Below, piece by piece: positions 18,606 through 27,015 of a stretch of 64,000 bases of DNA. Origin of the DNA: Thiotrichaceae bacterium (GTDB lineage Bacteria; Pseudomonadota; Gammaproteobacteria; Thiotrichales; Thiotrichaceae); NCBI GenBank assembly GCA_023144895.1, contig JAGLEV010000051.1, positions 1 through 64,000 on the forward strand, in the 5' to 3' direction. The stretch's first letter is position 1. Each line of letters begins with the position of its first letter. The position numbers and the translations under genes were made by a program. A model generated the notes under the pieces. The model saw only the letters and a program-made list of their open reading frames with translations. It was not told the origin of the DNA and searched no databases.

Positions 18606-18910
18606 GATAATGACAATGTTAATTATACAAAAGTTTACATTATTAATAAATATTTAAATGTTTATTAAATAGATAAATACTTAATGTCTTTCTATACTAC
18701 TATTATATTGTGATTATTTTAGCGAGCATAAAATTTACTCTCTAATCAAAGTCATTTGATGTTTTTTAGTGTGTTTGAATCTTGTTTGTTTTAAGTGCTT
18801 ATCCAATTTATTAATCAGGCACATAAATAGATTGATTATTTATTCAGCTTAAATTCAGTTAAAGTATATCTAGGTGTGTACCACCCAAAGAGACCCAAGG
18901 AAGGTGAAAT
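18606..18910. other. Intergenic region after the polysaccharide cluster
   Basis: About 305 AT-rich bases with no gene and no clear terminator for the cluster. The last 15 bases carry the ribosome-binding site AAGGAAGGTG of the next gene. A promoter for the next gene probably lies in the TTAAATTCAGTTAAAGTATA region, but I would not set its boxes. Confidence 0.4.
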
Positions 18911-19813
18911 ATGAAAAAAGGAATGATTGAATTAATGATAGTCCTATTAGGGGTGGTTGTAGCAGTGCCTAGCACAGCACAAAGCCCTTATTCAAAGTCT
19001 ATATTTCAAGCAGGAAAAGAGGTAGTTGTCGCTCGTGCTCCGAAAAAAGTCCTTGGAGGCCCTTATGTGAGCAGTCGATTAAAGGGTGATCAAAAAACAG
19101 AATTGAAGAAATCAGGAACGACAATAAAGCTTAATGCCATACTGCCTTCTAAGTTGAGCATTAAGAGTTCAAAGATTAGATGGATTGTTACTAGAGGAAG
19201 TAAAAAATATAGAGCCAGTGGTCACCACGCTTCTTTTAATCTAAAGCCAGGTAAGTACACGGTTAGTATAAAAGTTGATAAGCTGGTTAAAAACAGTAGA
19301 ACCATTAAGGTAATAAAAAGTAGAAATTCAGCGCAAAATTTCTCTTTGTCAGTGAAGGCAGGGCGTTTGGTAACCTATGTTGCTTCAAAAGATGAGGTGG
19401 TGAAAGTATTCAATTCAAAGGGGCAGGTGATTGCAACATCGAATAGTGAAGGCTATTTGTCAAGAGTCCTGCCTGTGGGTCGATATACTGTAAAGACAAA
19501 GGCTCGAGGTCGTAATCAGATTGTTAAGGTACTTGATGGAAAGACAGTGAGTACACGCTTTAAGGCATCACGTAAGGGAACGGTAGAAGTTCGTGCACTC
19601 AATAAGGGTTCATCCATTCTTCCTAAAGGTGCTAGGATAAATATATATTCTTCAAAAGGGAAAGAGATAAAATCTGTCTTGAGGAGTACCTATCGTATAA
19701 AGCTAAGCCCTGGAAGTTATAAGGCGACCTTGACAATTAAAGGTGTAGAAAAAACCCGTAAGGAATTTAAAATAGTACACAAAAAAACACAGTCAATTAT
19801 ATTGAAGATGTGA
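18911..19813 (+). CDS. Secreted, very basic beta-repeat protein, function unknown
   Basis: 300 residues with a signal peptide (MKKGMIELMIVLLGVVVAVP, cleavage near STAQ at about residue 24). The mature part is unusually rich in Lys, Arg, Ser and Val and almost free of Cys and Trp. A weak repeat is visible: LKPGKYTVSIKV (about 107-118), LPVGRYTVKTKA and LSPGSYKATLTI (near 268-279), each a Pro-Gly-x-Tyr turn followed by alternating hydrophobic strand residues. These resemble carboxypeptidase-regulatory or Ig-like beta-sandwich strands. A cationic periplasmic or surface protein that binds anionic polymer is a possible reading, given the acidic-sugar cluster just upstream, but that is inference. 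AAGGAAGGTG stands 6 bases before the ATG. Confidence 0.7.
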   Translation: MKKGMIELMIVLLGVVVAVPSTAQSPYSKSIFQAGKEVVVARAPKKVLGGPYVSSRLKGDQKTELKKSGTTIKLNAILPSKLSIKSSKIRWIVTRGSKKYRASGHHASFNLKPGKYTVSIKVDKLVKNSRTIKVIKSRNSAQNFSLSVKAGRLVTYVASKDEVVKVFNSKGQVIATSNSEGYLSRVLPVGRYTVKTKARGRNQIVKVLDGKTVSTRFKASRKGTVEVRALNKGSSILPKGARINIYSSKGKEIKSVLRSTYRIKLSPGSYKATLTIKGVEKTRKEFKIVHKKTQSIILKM

Positions 19814-19834
19814 TTAGTTGTACTCTTTGATAAG

Positions 19835-19853
19835 GGTAGCCTTGATGGCTACC
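19835..19853. terminator. Hairpin after the basic secreted protein
   Basis: Stem GGTAGCC / GGCTACC with loop TTGAT, 22 bases after the stop codon. There is no T run, so termination strength is uncertain. It lies between convergent genes. Confidence 0.5.
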
Positions 19854-19874
19854 TCCTGATCACTCTCTACTTAT

Positions 19875-20492
19875 TTATTCACAAGTCTGACCTATCGTAT
19901 TTTTCTTCAGAGTACAAATAAACCGAGCAATAAATATAATCAATAATATAACCGCATAAAGCACGGGTTCATAGATATTTGATTTTACCAGCCACCAGTA
20001 ATGAACAATACCTAATATGGGTAGGACATAAGCAAGCTTGTGTAGTTGTATCCACTTTTTCTTTAGTAAGCGAATCATGAATTTAGCTGAAGTAATGGCA
20101 AGGGGTATGAGTAATAAATAGGCTAGCATTCCTACGGTGATAAAGGGGCGATTGACTATGTCATGGAGAATGTCTTCCCATACAAAAAATTGATCTAGCC
20201 ATAAATAAGTAATGAAATGTAAACTTGCATAGAAAAAAGCATACAAGCCTAAAATTCGACGGCAACGTGTTAGTTGATTCCAGCCTAATAGTCGCTTGAG
20301 AGGCGAAACCAGTAAGCTAATTAATAAAAAACGTAAAGCCCAATCACCTGTTTGGTGGGTCATTGCCTCAAGAGGGTTAGCCCCCAGATTTTTGCTATAA
20401 AAGCTCCACGCCAATATAAATACTGGCACAAGTGCCAGCACAAAGATAAAAGGTTTAAAAACTTTAGTAAAATAAGGCTCTTTTATATACAT
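19875..20492 (-). CDS. msrQ: MsrQ, heme-binding membrane subunit of the MsrPQ system
   Basis: 205-residue ferric-reductase-like membrane protein with about six hydrophobic segments. Conserved histidines lie in ASLHFITYLW (about residues 90-99), in WIQLHKLAYVLP and in IVHYWWLVKS (about 159-168), which coordinate the hemes. It passes electrons from the quinone pool or flavin to periplasmic MsrP for repair of oxidised methionines. It begins 13 bases after msrP, so the two form an operon. Length and the TRCRRILGLYAF loop agree with the family (formerly YedZ). Confidence 0.93.
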   Translation of the reverse strand: MYIKEPYFTKVFKPFIFVLALVPVFILAWSFYSKNLGANPLEAMTHQTGDWALRFLLISLLVSPLKRLLGWNQLTRCRRILGLYAFFYASLHFITYLWLDQFFVWEDILHDIVNRPFITVGMLAYLLLIPLAITSAKFMIRLLKKKWIQLHKLAYVLPILGIVHYWWLVKSNIYEPVLYAVILLIIFIARFICTLKKNTIGQTCE

Positions 20493-20505
20493 AAATATTT
20501 TAAAT

Positions 20506-21426
20506 CTAATAGTTCTGTTTTAGATCCATGCCCTTATATAAATGAGCAACCTCTTCGGCATAGCCATTAAACATCAATGTTTTACGCTTACGATATTTAC
20601 CAATTCGACGCTCACGGCTTTGTGACCAGCGTGGATGATTAACATTTGGATTAACATTAGAATAGAAGCCATATTCAACTTTATTCGCTTTTTGCCATGA
20701 GCTTTCTAGTTGAGTCTCAAGAAAGCGAATTTTTGCAATACTTTTAATGCTTTTGAAGCCATACTTCCATGGTACAACTAGCCGTAAAGGAGCGCCATTT
20801 TGATTGGGTAAATCTTTACCATAAAGACCCGTTGCTAAGAGTGTTAAAGGGTTCATTGCTTCATCAATCCTCAAGCCTTCAATATAGGGCCACTCAAGAT
20901 GGTCTTGTTGCTGATTGGGCATATTTTCAGGATCATGCAGGGTTTCAAAATAAACATACTTTGCCTTAGAGGTGGGTTGAAAGCGTTTTAGTAGGCTTGC
21001 TAGTGAAAAACCATTCCATGGAATCACCATTGACCAGCCTTCAACACAGCGAAAACGATAAATACGCTCTTCTATTGTCATGCCCTTTAATATCTTTTCA
21101 AGAGAGTAATTTCCTGGCTTTTCACATTCACCTTCAACAATAATGTTCCATGGTGTTGTTTTTAGAGTGTGAGCATTTTCGTAAGGTGCCAGCTTATTCG
21201 TTCCAAACTCATAAAAATTATTATATTGAGTAATAGACTTATAGTCTGTTAGCTCTTCTTTTAAGGATTTTGTTGATTTTTTTGCCAAGCTTGGCGTGAT
21301 AATACTTGTACCAAGTAAAACGGTACCATAGCCTAGTTTTTTTATAAATTGACGACGATCTAGATAGAGCGATTCTTCCGTCACTTCAGATTCTTTTAAT
21401 GCGTAATTAGTCTTAGTTATTTTCAT
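20506..21426 (-). CDS. msrP: MsrP, periplasmic protein-methionine-sulfoxide reductase catalytic subunit
   Basis: Molybdopterin enzyme of the sulfite-oxidase fold, 306 residues. A twin-arginine signal DRRQFIKKLG is at residues 23-32, preceded by a long hydrophilic n-region as in E. coli YedY, so export goes through Tat, encoded at 49130-51095. YRFRCVEGWSMVIPW contains the molybdenum-ligating cysteine. PLRLVVPWKYGFKSIKSI is the second cofactor-binding block. The C-terminal RWSQSRERRIG ... MFNGYAEEVAHLYKGM is diagnostic of the family. It repairs methionine sulfoxide in periplasmic proteins with MsrQ. Confidence 0.95.
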   Translation of the reverse strand: MKITKTNYALKESEVTEESLYLDRRQFIKKLGYGTVLLGTSIITPSLAKKSTKSLKEELTDYKSITQYNNFYEFGTNKLAPYENAHTLKTTPWNIIVEGECEKPGNYSLEKILKGMTIEERIYRFRCVEGWSMVIPWNGFSLASLLKRFQPTSKAKYVYFETLHDPENMPNQQQDHLEWPYIEGLRIDEAMNPLTLLATGLYGKDLPNQNGAPLRLVVPWKYGFKSIKSIAKIRFLETQLESSWQKANKVEYGFYSNVNPNVNHPRWSQSRERRIGKYRKRKTLMFNGYAEEVAHLYKGMDLKQNY

Positions 21427-21524
21427 TGTGTGACCTATATTATTCTCCTGACCTTATGATATGATTATTATTTTGACAGAGAATGTCAATTCAATGTAAG
21501 TATCAGTCTAAATGGTATTAATAT

Positions 21525-22298
21525 TTAGCTTTTTACACCCAAAATAATCTCCTTTGTTTGCAATTTTAGTAGGATTTTTTCTCCACGGATAATAGCCTCG
21601 TCAATATTAGGGTGATTCATTTCCGTTGCTAATTGAGTTAAGACTTGATTGCCTGTTAATTGTTCATCTCCTTGTAATAATTCCATAATTCTTGCAGTAA
21701 CAGGGTCTGCACTTAGCTGATTCACCTGCCCAGACTGGTCACGATTAATAATAATAAAGCTAGGTTGCGCAGGCTTTTCTTCCTGAGTCGGTTGATAATT
21801 AACGTTTATTTTATTGATAGGCCATTGGTAAGCAAGACAGTATGCGGTAGGTGATAATACTAAAATACCTTCTAATAAATTTCCTTTAGTATCAATTTCT
21901 TCCCAGAGAATCATTGTTTGATCAACCATCAAAGCAACTTCAGCCCACTCAAAATGAGCTAATTCAAATAAATAAGGTGGATCATTGTCATTTGCTTGGT
22001 ATTCTTGCTGTAAATATTCTACAAATTCTTTGGAAATATCAATAAACCAAGGGCTATGGCTTTGATGCTTTGCAAAAAAAACTCGGACTAGTTTAACCCA
22101 ATGTTTTTCATCGTAATGGGTATGTAAAATAGGAAAGCCATTTTCTAAAAAACCACGTACATTATTAAAAAATAACTCTCGATAAATAGCGAGTCGTCGA
22201 TCTTCAATCCCAGAAGGTGCAGGAACACCCTCAGGATCACGAATATGTGCACTAAAATCCAGCTGTAAACGTTGAAACTCAGGAAGTTGCTTAGTCAT
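21525..22298 (-). CDS. DUF2063 protein (BufC/HvfC-type partner of MNIO)
   Basis: 257 residues. The N-terminal DUF2063 domain is recognised from FQRLQLDFSAHIRD, EDRRLAIYRELFFNNVRGFLE (about residues 32-52) and VRVFFAKHQSHSPWFIDISKEF. This is the precursor-recognition-like partner that travels with DUF692 enzymes in HvfABC/Buf RiPP clusters. The C-terminal part (about 170-257) is a helical region matching the second domain of that family. It starts 2 bases from the DUF692 stop, so the pair is translated together. In known systems the partner forms a heterodimer with the MNIO enzyme. Confidence 0.88.
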   Translation of the reverse strand: MTKQLPEFQRLQLDFSAHIRDPEGVPAPSGIEDRRLAIYRELFFNNVRGFLENGFPILHTHYDEKHWVKLVRVFFAKHQSHSPWFIDISKEFVEYLQQEYQANDNDPPYLFELAHFEWAEVALMVDQTMILWEEIDTKGNLLEGILVLSPTAYCLAYQWPINKINVNYQPTQEEKPAQPSFIIINRDQSGQVNQLSADPVTARIMELLQGDEQLTGNQVLTQLATEMNHPNIDEAIIRGEKILLKLQTKEIILGVKS

Positions 22299-22300
22299 AA

Positions 22301-23146
22301 CTAAGTGACCTGACTAGCGTGTTGATGCTTCATTTGATATTGACTGACCATTTTCACTTCTTTTATTAATACATCTAAGGGCGGAATATTGAAATCCCGC
22401 TCAACTAAAGTAGGAAAGACACCAAACTGTTGATAAGCTGTATCAAGCAATTGCCAAACAGGATCAATAATATCAGCACCATGTGTATCAATAATAAGGT
22501 CATCGGCCTCATTATAATGTCCTGCAATATGTGCATATACAATTCGTTCACTAGGTAATGCTTGTAAAAATTCTTTGGCATTATATTGATGATTGACAGA
22601 GTTAACATAGATATTATTAATATCTATATGTAGGTGACAATCAGCCTCTGATAGTACCGCATTGATAAACTCAATCTCGCTGAGTTCAGTCGATGTCATG
22701 GCATAAAAGGATACATTTTCCATTGCGATACGTTGTTCTAGAATGTCCTGTACTTGCTTAATGCGGTCAGCGACATAAAAGACAGCCTCTTCGGTAAAGG
22801 GAATAGGCAATAAATCATAAAGATGACCACCATCTGAGCAGTAACTCAAGTGTTCGCTATAAGAACAGATATTAAAATCTTTTAGAAATTGCTTAATCTC
22901 TTTAACAAAATCAATATCTAAAGGTGCTGGGCCACCAATAGAAAGGGAGAGTCCATGAGTCACAAAAGGGACTTGTTCAGCCAAAGCCTTGAGTCGATTT
23001 TGTAAAGCACGCCCCATGGGAATCCAATTTTCTGGAGCCACTTCCATAAAGTTAATGGTCTCTGGTATGCCTTTTTCTAACTCTTCCATGAGTTGACCAC
23101 GACGCAAGCCTAGACCTGCGCCATGAACAGGATAATTACTTTCCAT
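22301..23146 (-). CDS. DUF692 multinuclear non-heme iron oxidase (MNIO; BufB/HvfB-type)
   Basis: 281-residue TIM-barrel iron enzyme. Family metal-binding and core blocks are present in order: GLGLRRGQ near the start, NFMEVAPENW, FVTHGLSLSIGG, SYSEHLSYC, MENVSFYA, LHIDINNIYVNS, VYAHIAGH and PTLVERDFNIPP. Histidines, Asp, Glu and Asn in these blocks are the usual iron ligands. Known members convert cysteines of a DUF2282-type precursor to oxazolone-thioamide or related groups that bind copper. Its start overlaps the DoxX stop by one base. I find no precursor gene on either side, which is the odd point of this locus. Confidence 0.92.
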   Translation of the reverse strand: MESNYPVHGAGLGLRRGQLMEELEKGIPETINFMEVAPENWIPMGRALQNRLKALAEQVPFVTHGLSLSIGGPAPLDIDFVKEIKQFLKDFNICSYSEHLSYCSDGGHLYDLLPIPFTEEAVFYVADRIKQVQDILEQRIAMENVSFYAMTSTELSEIEFINAVLSEADCHLHIDINNIYVNSVNHQYNAKEFLQALPSERIVYAHIAGHYNEADDLIIDTHGADIIDPVWQLLDTAYQQFGVFPTLVERDFNIPPLDVLIKEVKMVSQYQMKHQHASQVT

Positions 23147-23733
23147 TATTTTCCTTTAAACCAGTTTTGTAGGTAATGATCCATACTGACAAAACGTCCA
23201 GCCCCTAAAAAAAGTAGTGCTAATAACATGATGAAGTAAGTTACCGCCCATTCTACCCCATTATTTGAAACGACTAAACTACCATATTCGGTTAAATGTG
23301 AGTAATCACCTTGAGCTTTTAAAGTTTCTTTAGCTTCGCTTAAACGTTGTAATGCCATCGATGCTGTTTCTGGAGGGAAGGGAGATTTAAGATCCATTAC
23401 CGCTTGCCAACCATTTTTCCAATGGACAGAAAGTGCCGCTACTGCCATTGTTGCCATGAGAGGAATACTAATCCAGCGTACTCCCAAGCCCACTAGTAGT
23501 AATACAGCGCCAATGACTTCCGTACCGGTTGCCAGTATTGCCATTAAAGTCGGGAAGGGCAAGCCAAGACCACTACCAAACCATGAAACAATATTATCAA
23601 AGCCTTGTAGTTTATTCATTCCTGCAATCCAAAAAACAGGAGCTAGATAGAGACGAAGAGCCAAAGGGGCTAAAAAATCAAGGCTTTGTAGTCGCTCCAT
23701 AAATGATTGAGGTAATGCTAAAATTTTATTCAT
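23146..23733 (-). CDS. DoxX-family membrane protein (HvfX-like)
   Basis: 195 residues with about four hydrophobic segments, including LRLYLAPVFWIAGMNKLQGF (about residues 25-44), the typical start of DoxX, then ATGTEVIGAVLLLVGLGVRW and a last segment near ALLFLGAGRF. An insertion of about 45 polar residues (SPFPPETASMALQRLSEAKE region) lies between segments three and four. DoxX proteins commonly accompany DUF692-DUF2063 pairs (HvfX in Haemophilus-type loci). AGGAGA stands at a good distance before the ATG. It is the first gene of the cluster as seen here; the 180 bases before it contain no open frame that could be a precursor. Confidence 0.9.
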   Translation of the reverse strand: MNKILALPQSFMERLQSLDFLAPLALRLYLAPVFWIAGMNKLQGFDNIVSWFGSGLGLPFPTLMAILATGTEVIGAVLLLVGLGVRWISIPLMATMAVAALSVHWKNGWQAVMDLKSPFPPETASMALQRLSEAKETLKAQGDYSHLTEYGSLVVSNNGVEWAVTYFIMLLALLFLGAGRFVSMDHYLQNWFKGK

Positions 23734-23915
23734 ATTATTCTCCTAATAAATATTCAAATGAGATTTTCACTATTAATTACGGGATCAACAGTGAAGTAGA
23801 TGCAGGAATTATTGAGAGAGAGAAATAAATGATATTAATTAAATTGGTGCTCAACTAAGCCACTTTTTAGGTTTGCTCGCCACTATTTTAGTGTTATCAC
23901 TTGCCTTATATTATT

Positions 23916-24272
23916 TTAATCTTTATCCGACCATACCGCAAATTCATTACCGCTAGGTTCTGTAAAATGGAAACGAGCACCACCAGGAAATGAAAAGAGT
24001 GGCTTTATAATCATACCATTGGCTTTTTCTATTTTTTCTTGAGTTGCCTTAATATCATTGCTATAAAAAACGCAAAGTGCGGCACCATGAGTGGTTGAAG
24101 AAGATAAGTCTGATTGAAAGAATCCACCATCAAGCCCTTGGTTTGAAAATGAGGTGTATTCTGGTCCATAGTCTTGAAATGACCAATCAAAAACTTGGGT
24201 AAAGAAGGCTTTAGTGGCATTTAAGTCTTTTGCGGGTAGTTCAAGGTAATTTAGCTTTTCGTGTGTATTCAT
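23916..24272 (-). CDS. VOC-family (glyoxalase/bleomycin-resistance-like) protein
   Basis: 118-residue vicinal-oxygen-chelate fold protein with two beta-alpha-beta-beta-beta modules: LNYLELPAKDLNATKAFFTQ at residues 6-25 and the second module ending HFTEPSGNEFAVWS. The ATG at 24272 (MNTHEKL) has AGGAT 7 bases upstream, so I prefer it to a start at 24320 that adds 16 residues. The substrate cannot be told. It lies upstream of the DoxX gene on the same strand, but 182 bases separate them, so it is probably a separate unit. Confidence 0.85.
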   Translation of the reverse strand: MNTHEKLNYLELPAKDLNATKAFFTQVFDWSFQDYGPEYTSFSNQGLDGGFFQSDLSSSTTHGAALCVFYSNDIKATQEKIEKANGMIIKPLFSFPGGARFHFTEPSGNEFAVWSDKD

Positions 24273-24607
24273 GATTTTTATCCTATAATAATAATTTTTG
24301 TTCAAATATAGGTGGCTCAATTCTGGTAATAAGGTAACACAATACTATTTTTCAGATTGTTTTGAGGCTGGAAAAGTGTTCAGATCAAATTAGCAGGACT
24401 GCTTGTCATTCTGACTAAGGGCTTTCCAAGTGGCAAACATCTGGCTATGCCTTCAAAGCTCAAATATCGTAGATCTCTCAGTGACAAAAATGACAGTATG
24501 CTAGTAGCTCCTGATAAAGTTATGTAGGTCAAAGCACATGCAATCCAATTCCATAAATATGCTATAATTGTTCCATTGAAAGCTAAAGAGTAATGAGGTG
24601 TAAGATA
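24273..24607. other. Intergenic region with possible promoter for the TA remnant
   Basis: 335 bases between divergent genes. A TATAAT at 24563-24568 lies 40 bases before the antitoxin ATG and is the best -10 box seen, but the matching -35 (around 24540) is poor. GAGGTG at 24595-24600 is the ribosome-binding site of the antitoxin gene. Nothing else recognised. Confidence 0.4.
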
Positions 24608-24847
24608 ATGATCTTATCAGTTGAAAAAGATAAATTAATAAATGAAATTAGCCTGTTGCCAGAAGATAAGTTAGAAGAAGTATATAATATTATCCATTAC
24701 TTCCGCTTGGGTACAGAAAAAGAAAAAGAAAATGATATTTTGTCCTTCTCTGGTTCATGGAAAGACATGGGGGATAACAAGTTTGATGATTATTTGTCAG
24801 ATATAGCAGAAAGACGAAATAAAGCATTTAGTAGCAGAGGTCGTTAA
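24608..24847 (+). CDS. Small antitoxin-like protein (VapC partner)
   Basis: 79 residues starting at the ATG at 24608, which has GAGGTG 7 bases upstream. An earlier frame start at 24593 is unlikely. The N-terminal helix pattern (KDKLINEISLLPEDKLEEVYNIIHYFR) resembles DUF2281-like antitoxins that have no classic AbrB start. The C-terminus is acidic then basic, with FSGSWKDMGDNKFDDYL (about residues 44-60), the usual toxin-blocking tail that begins with 'saGsW'. The stop overlaps the VapC start by one base (TAATG). The partner toxin is truncated, so the pair is probably inactive. Confidence 0.75.
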   Translation: MILSVEKDKLINEISLLPEDKLEEVYNIIHYFRLGTEKEKENDILSFSGSWKDMGDNKFDDYLSDIAERRNKAFSSRGR

Positions 24848-25134
24848 TGAAGCCAGCATTGATAGATACAGATATTTTATCAAAGTTTTTGAAAGGAAAT
24901 ACAAAAGTTAAAGAAAAATTCAAGAACTACCTGAGAGCATATAATCACATCAATTTTAGCATCATTACGTACTATGAAATTATAAGTGGCTTAAAACATA
25001 GAGATGCACACAAGCAAATTAATACCTTCCTTGAATTTTCAGCACTCAATAATATTTTACCCCTCACTATACAGTCATCCAAAAACTCCGCAGTGATATA
25101 TGCTGATCTAAGGAAGAAAGGAACTGAAGCCTGA
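24847..25134 (+). pseudogene. VapC-like PIN ribonuclease, C-terminally truncated
   Basis: 95 residues compared with about 130 for a full VapC. The N-terminus is intact: ALIDTDILSKFLKGN with the first catalytic aspartates (residues 7 and 9) and ITYYEIISGLKH with the second acidic residue (about residue 43). The frame then ends at IYADLRKKGTEA, just where the 'DxxIAA' block with the third and fourth catalytic acids should begin. The stop lies one base from the end of trmJ on the other strand, so the missing third was lost by a deletion rather than by a point stop. I expect no nuclease activity. Confidence 0.75.
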
Positions 25135-25135
25135 C

Positions 25136-25930
25136 CTACCGTTTTTTATTATCGGTGCTATTTTTCTTTAATTGAGTGGCTACTTTCGCTTCTCGACCAA
25201 TAAACTTACTTCCCTGAGCCGCAGAGAAAAATCCACGTAACATGCTAACTTCTTTCTTTTGTAATTGTGTTCGACCAAATAGCCCACGAAACTTACGCAT
25301 TAATAAGCGTGGATCGTTGGGATCAAGATAACGAATGGTAATCAAAGCTTTTTCTAAATGTTGATAAAAACCTTCCATTGCCTTGGCATCAGCTAATGGG
25401 GGTTGGCTTTGATTCTTGGTCTCAAGTGAAGCATTACCCCGCTTCACTGCTATTGAGCATTCATAAGCTAAGACTTGCACTGCTGCTGCAATATTAAGAG
25501 ATTTAAATTCAGGATTAACAGGAATAGAGGTCAGGTATTGGCAGTACTCCAGCTCTTCATTCGTCATTCCTGAACTTTCACGACCAAAAATAATGGCAAC
25601 TTTTCCTGTTTGACAATGCTTTGCGACCTGCTCACCACATTCAGAAGAATCAAGGTGTGACCATTGTGTTGTGCGTTGACTGCGAGCACTCGTACCAATG
25701 ACTAGATGACAGTCTGCAATAGCATCGGCTAAGCAATTCACCACGGTTGCATGGGCTAAAACACTATCTGCTCCTGATGCCATCGTTTGTGCTTGATTAT
25801 CAGGAAAAGATTTTGGGTTGACTAAATAAAGGTCAGTAAGACCCATAGTTAGCATTGCTCTTGCCGCAGAACCGATATTTCCAGGGTGAGATGTGGCAAT
25901 CATGACAATGCGAATATTGTTTAGGCTCAT
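25136..25930 (-). CDS. trmJ: tRNA (cytidine/uridine-2'-O-)-methyltransferase TrmJ
   Basis: SPOUT methyltransferase that modifies Nm32 in several tRNAs. It has 264 residues, as is usual. IVMIATSHPGNIGSAARAM (residues 8-26) with the conserved N and R is the first block, VAIIFGRESSGMTNEELEYC the second, and SLNIAAAVQVLAYE the third; together they build the knotted SAM site. The C-terminal helix contains LRKFRGLFGRTQL-like residues and a basic tail. It is divergent from suhB with 49 bases between starts, the same arrangement as in E. coli. Confidence 0.96.
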   Translation of the reverse strand: MSLNNIRIVMIATSHPGNIGSAARAMLTMGLTDLYLVNPKSFPDNQAQTMASGADSVLAHATVVNCLADAIADCHLVIGTSARSQRTTQWSHLDSSECGEQVAKHCQTGKVAIIFGRESSGMTNEELEYCQYLTSIPVNPEFKSLNIAAAVQVLAYECSIAVKRGNASLETKNQSQPPLADAKAMEGFYQHLEKALITIRYLDPNDPRLLMRKFRGLFGRTQLQKKEVSMLRGFFSAAQGSKFIGREAKVATQLKKNSTDNKKR

Positions 25931-25979
25931 TTTCTGCTATCCTTCGGCGCTTAATGATCGATGAGTAGGAACCCCAATT

Positions 25980-26774
25980 ATGCACCCTATGCTAAATACT
26001 GCAATCACTGCTGCGCGTAAAGCTGGCGATATTATTTCTCGGTATGCTGATCGTATCGATCAACTCAATATTAAAGAGAAAGAACAATCAGATTTTGTAA
26101 GCCAAGTTGATGAAATGGCAGAACAAGCAATCATAGAGACTATTCGTACAGCCTATAAAGATCATTCGATACTGGCTGAAGAATCAGGGCATGATAAAAC
26201 AGACTCAGCCTTTGAGTGGGTGATTGACCCTTTAGATGGTACAACAAATTACCTTTATGGTATCCCTCAATATGGCGTATCTATTGCTTTAAAACGTGAT
26301 GGCAAACTCTACCAGTCCGTTATTTATGCTCCTTATAATGGTGATTTGTTTACCGCATCAAAAGGGCAGGGTGCGACATTAAATAATCGTCGTATTCGTG
26401 TTTCAGGGCGATCTTCGATTGCCAATGCCTTATTAGTGACAGGGATTCCCTATAAAACGGGTCAAGATATGGATTTATACCTAAAAACATTAAAGGCAAT
26501 GGCACCAAAAACAGCAGGTATTCGTCGTCCTGGTGCGGCTTGCCTTGACCTTGCCTATGTCGCAGCAGGTCGTTACGATGGTTTTTGGGAGTTTGATTTA
26601 AATCAGTGGGATATTGCAGCGGGTGTCTTGTTAGTACAAGAAGCAGGCGGCTTAGTGGGTGATTTCCAAAGTGGTGATACCTTTATGGAAAATGGTAATA
26701 TTGTTGCTGCTTCACCCAAAGTTTTCCGCGATATGATTAAGCGTTTGCACCCAGCGCTGAAGAGTGAGGATTAG
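25980..26774 (+). CDS. suhB: Inositol-1-monophosphatase SuhB
   Basis: 264-residue Mg-dependent phosphatase that also acts with NusA/B/G in rRNA antitermination in E. coli. The metal site is complete: HSILAEESGH (about residues 61-70), VIDPLDGTTNYLYG (about 81-94) and NQWDIAAGVLLVQEAGG near residue 213. MHPMLNTAITAARKAG is the normal N-terminus, so the ATG at 25980 is right. It diverges from trmJ. Confidence 0.96.
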   Translation: MHPMLNTAITAARKAGDIISRYADRIDQLNIKEKEQSDFVSQVDEMAEQAIIETIRTAYKDHSILAEESGHDKTDSAFEWVIDPLDGTTNYLYGIPQYGVSIALKRDGKLYQSVIYAPYNGDLFTASKGQGATLNNRRIRVSGRSSIANALLVTGIPYKTGQDMDLYLKTLKAMAPKTAGIRRPGAACLDLAYVAAGRYDGFWEFDLNQWDIAAGVLLVQEAGGLVGDFQSGDTFMENGNIVAASPKVFRDMIKRLHPALKSED

Positions 26775-26979
26775 TACTAAGGAATCAGTCATTTCTGTTA
26801 AATTTTAGCTGAAAATTGATGGTCTGCCATTCTTCTAAAAAAAGGTAAAGATCACAAAAATTTAGAGCCTTCTATAAGGTAGCTTTATAGAGACAATAGA
26901 AATGACTGTTAAGGATTGAACGGCTAATAATATCTCAAAAGACACATTAGGTTGAGAGCTTATTAAATCCCTATTGCTC

Positions 26980-27006
26980 AGTAGCGGGATCATTTGCCCC
27001 GCTACT
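26980..27006 (-). terminator. Hairpin after the 265-residue exported protein
   Basis: Perfect 9-bp stem AGTAGCGGG / CCCGCTACT with a 9-base loop, beginning 10 bases beyond the stop at 27016. No T run follows on the minus strand, so it may be a weak terminator or an mRNA-end stabiliser. Confidence 0.5.
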
Positions 27007-27015
27007 CAATGATGG

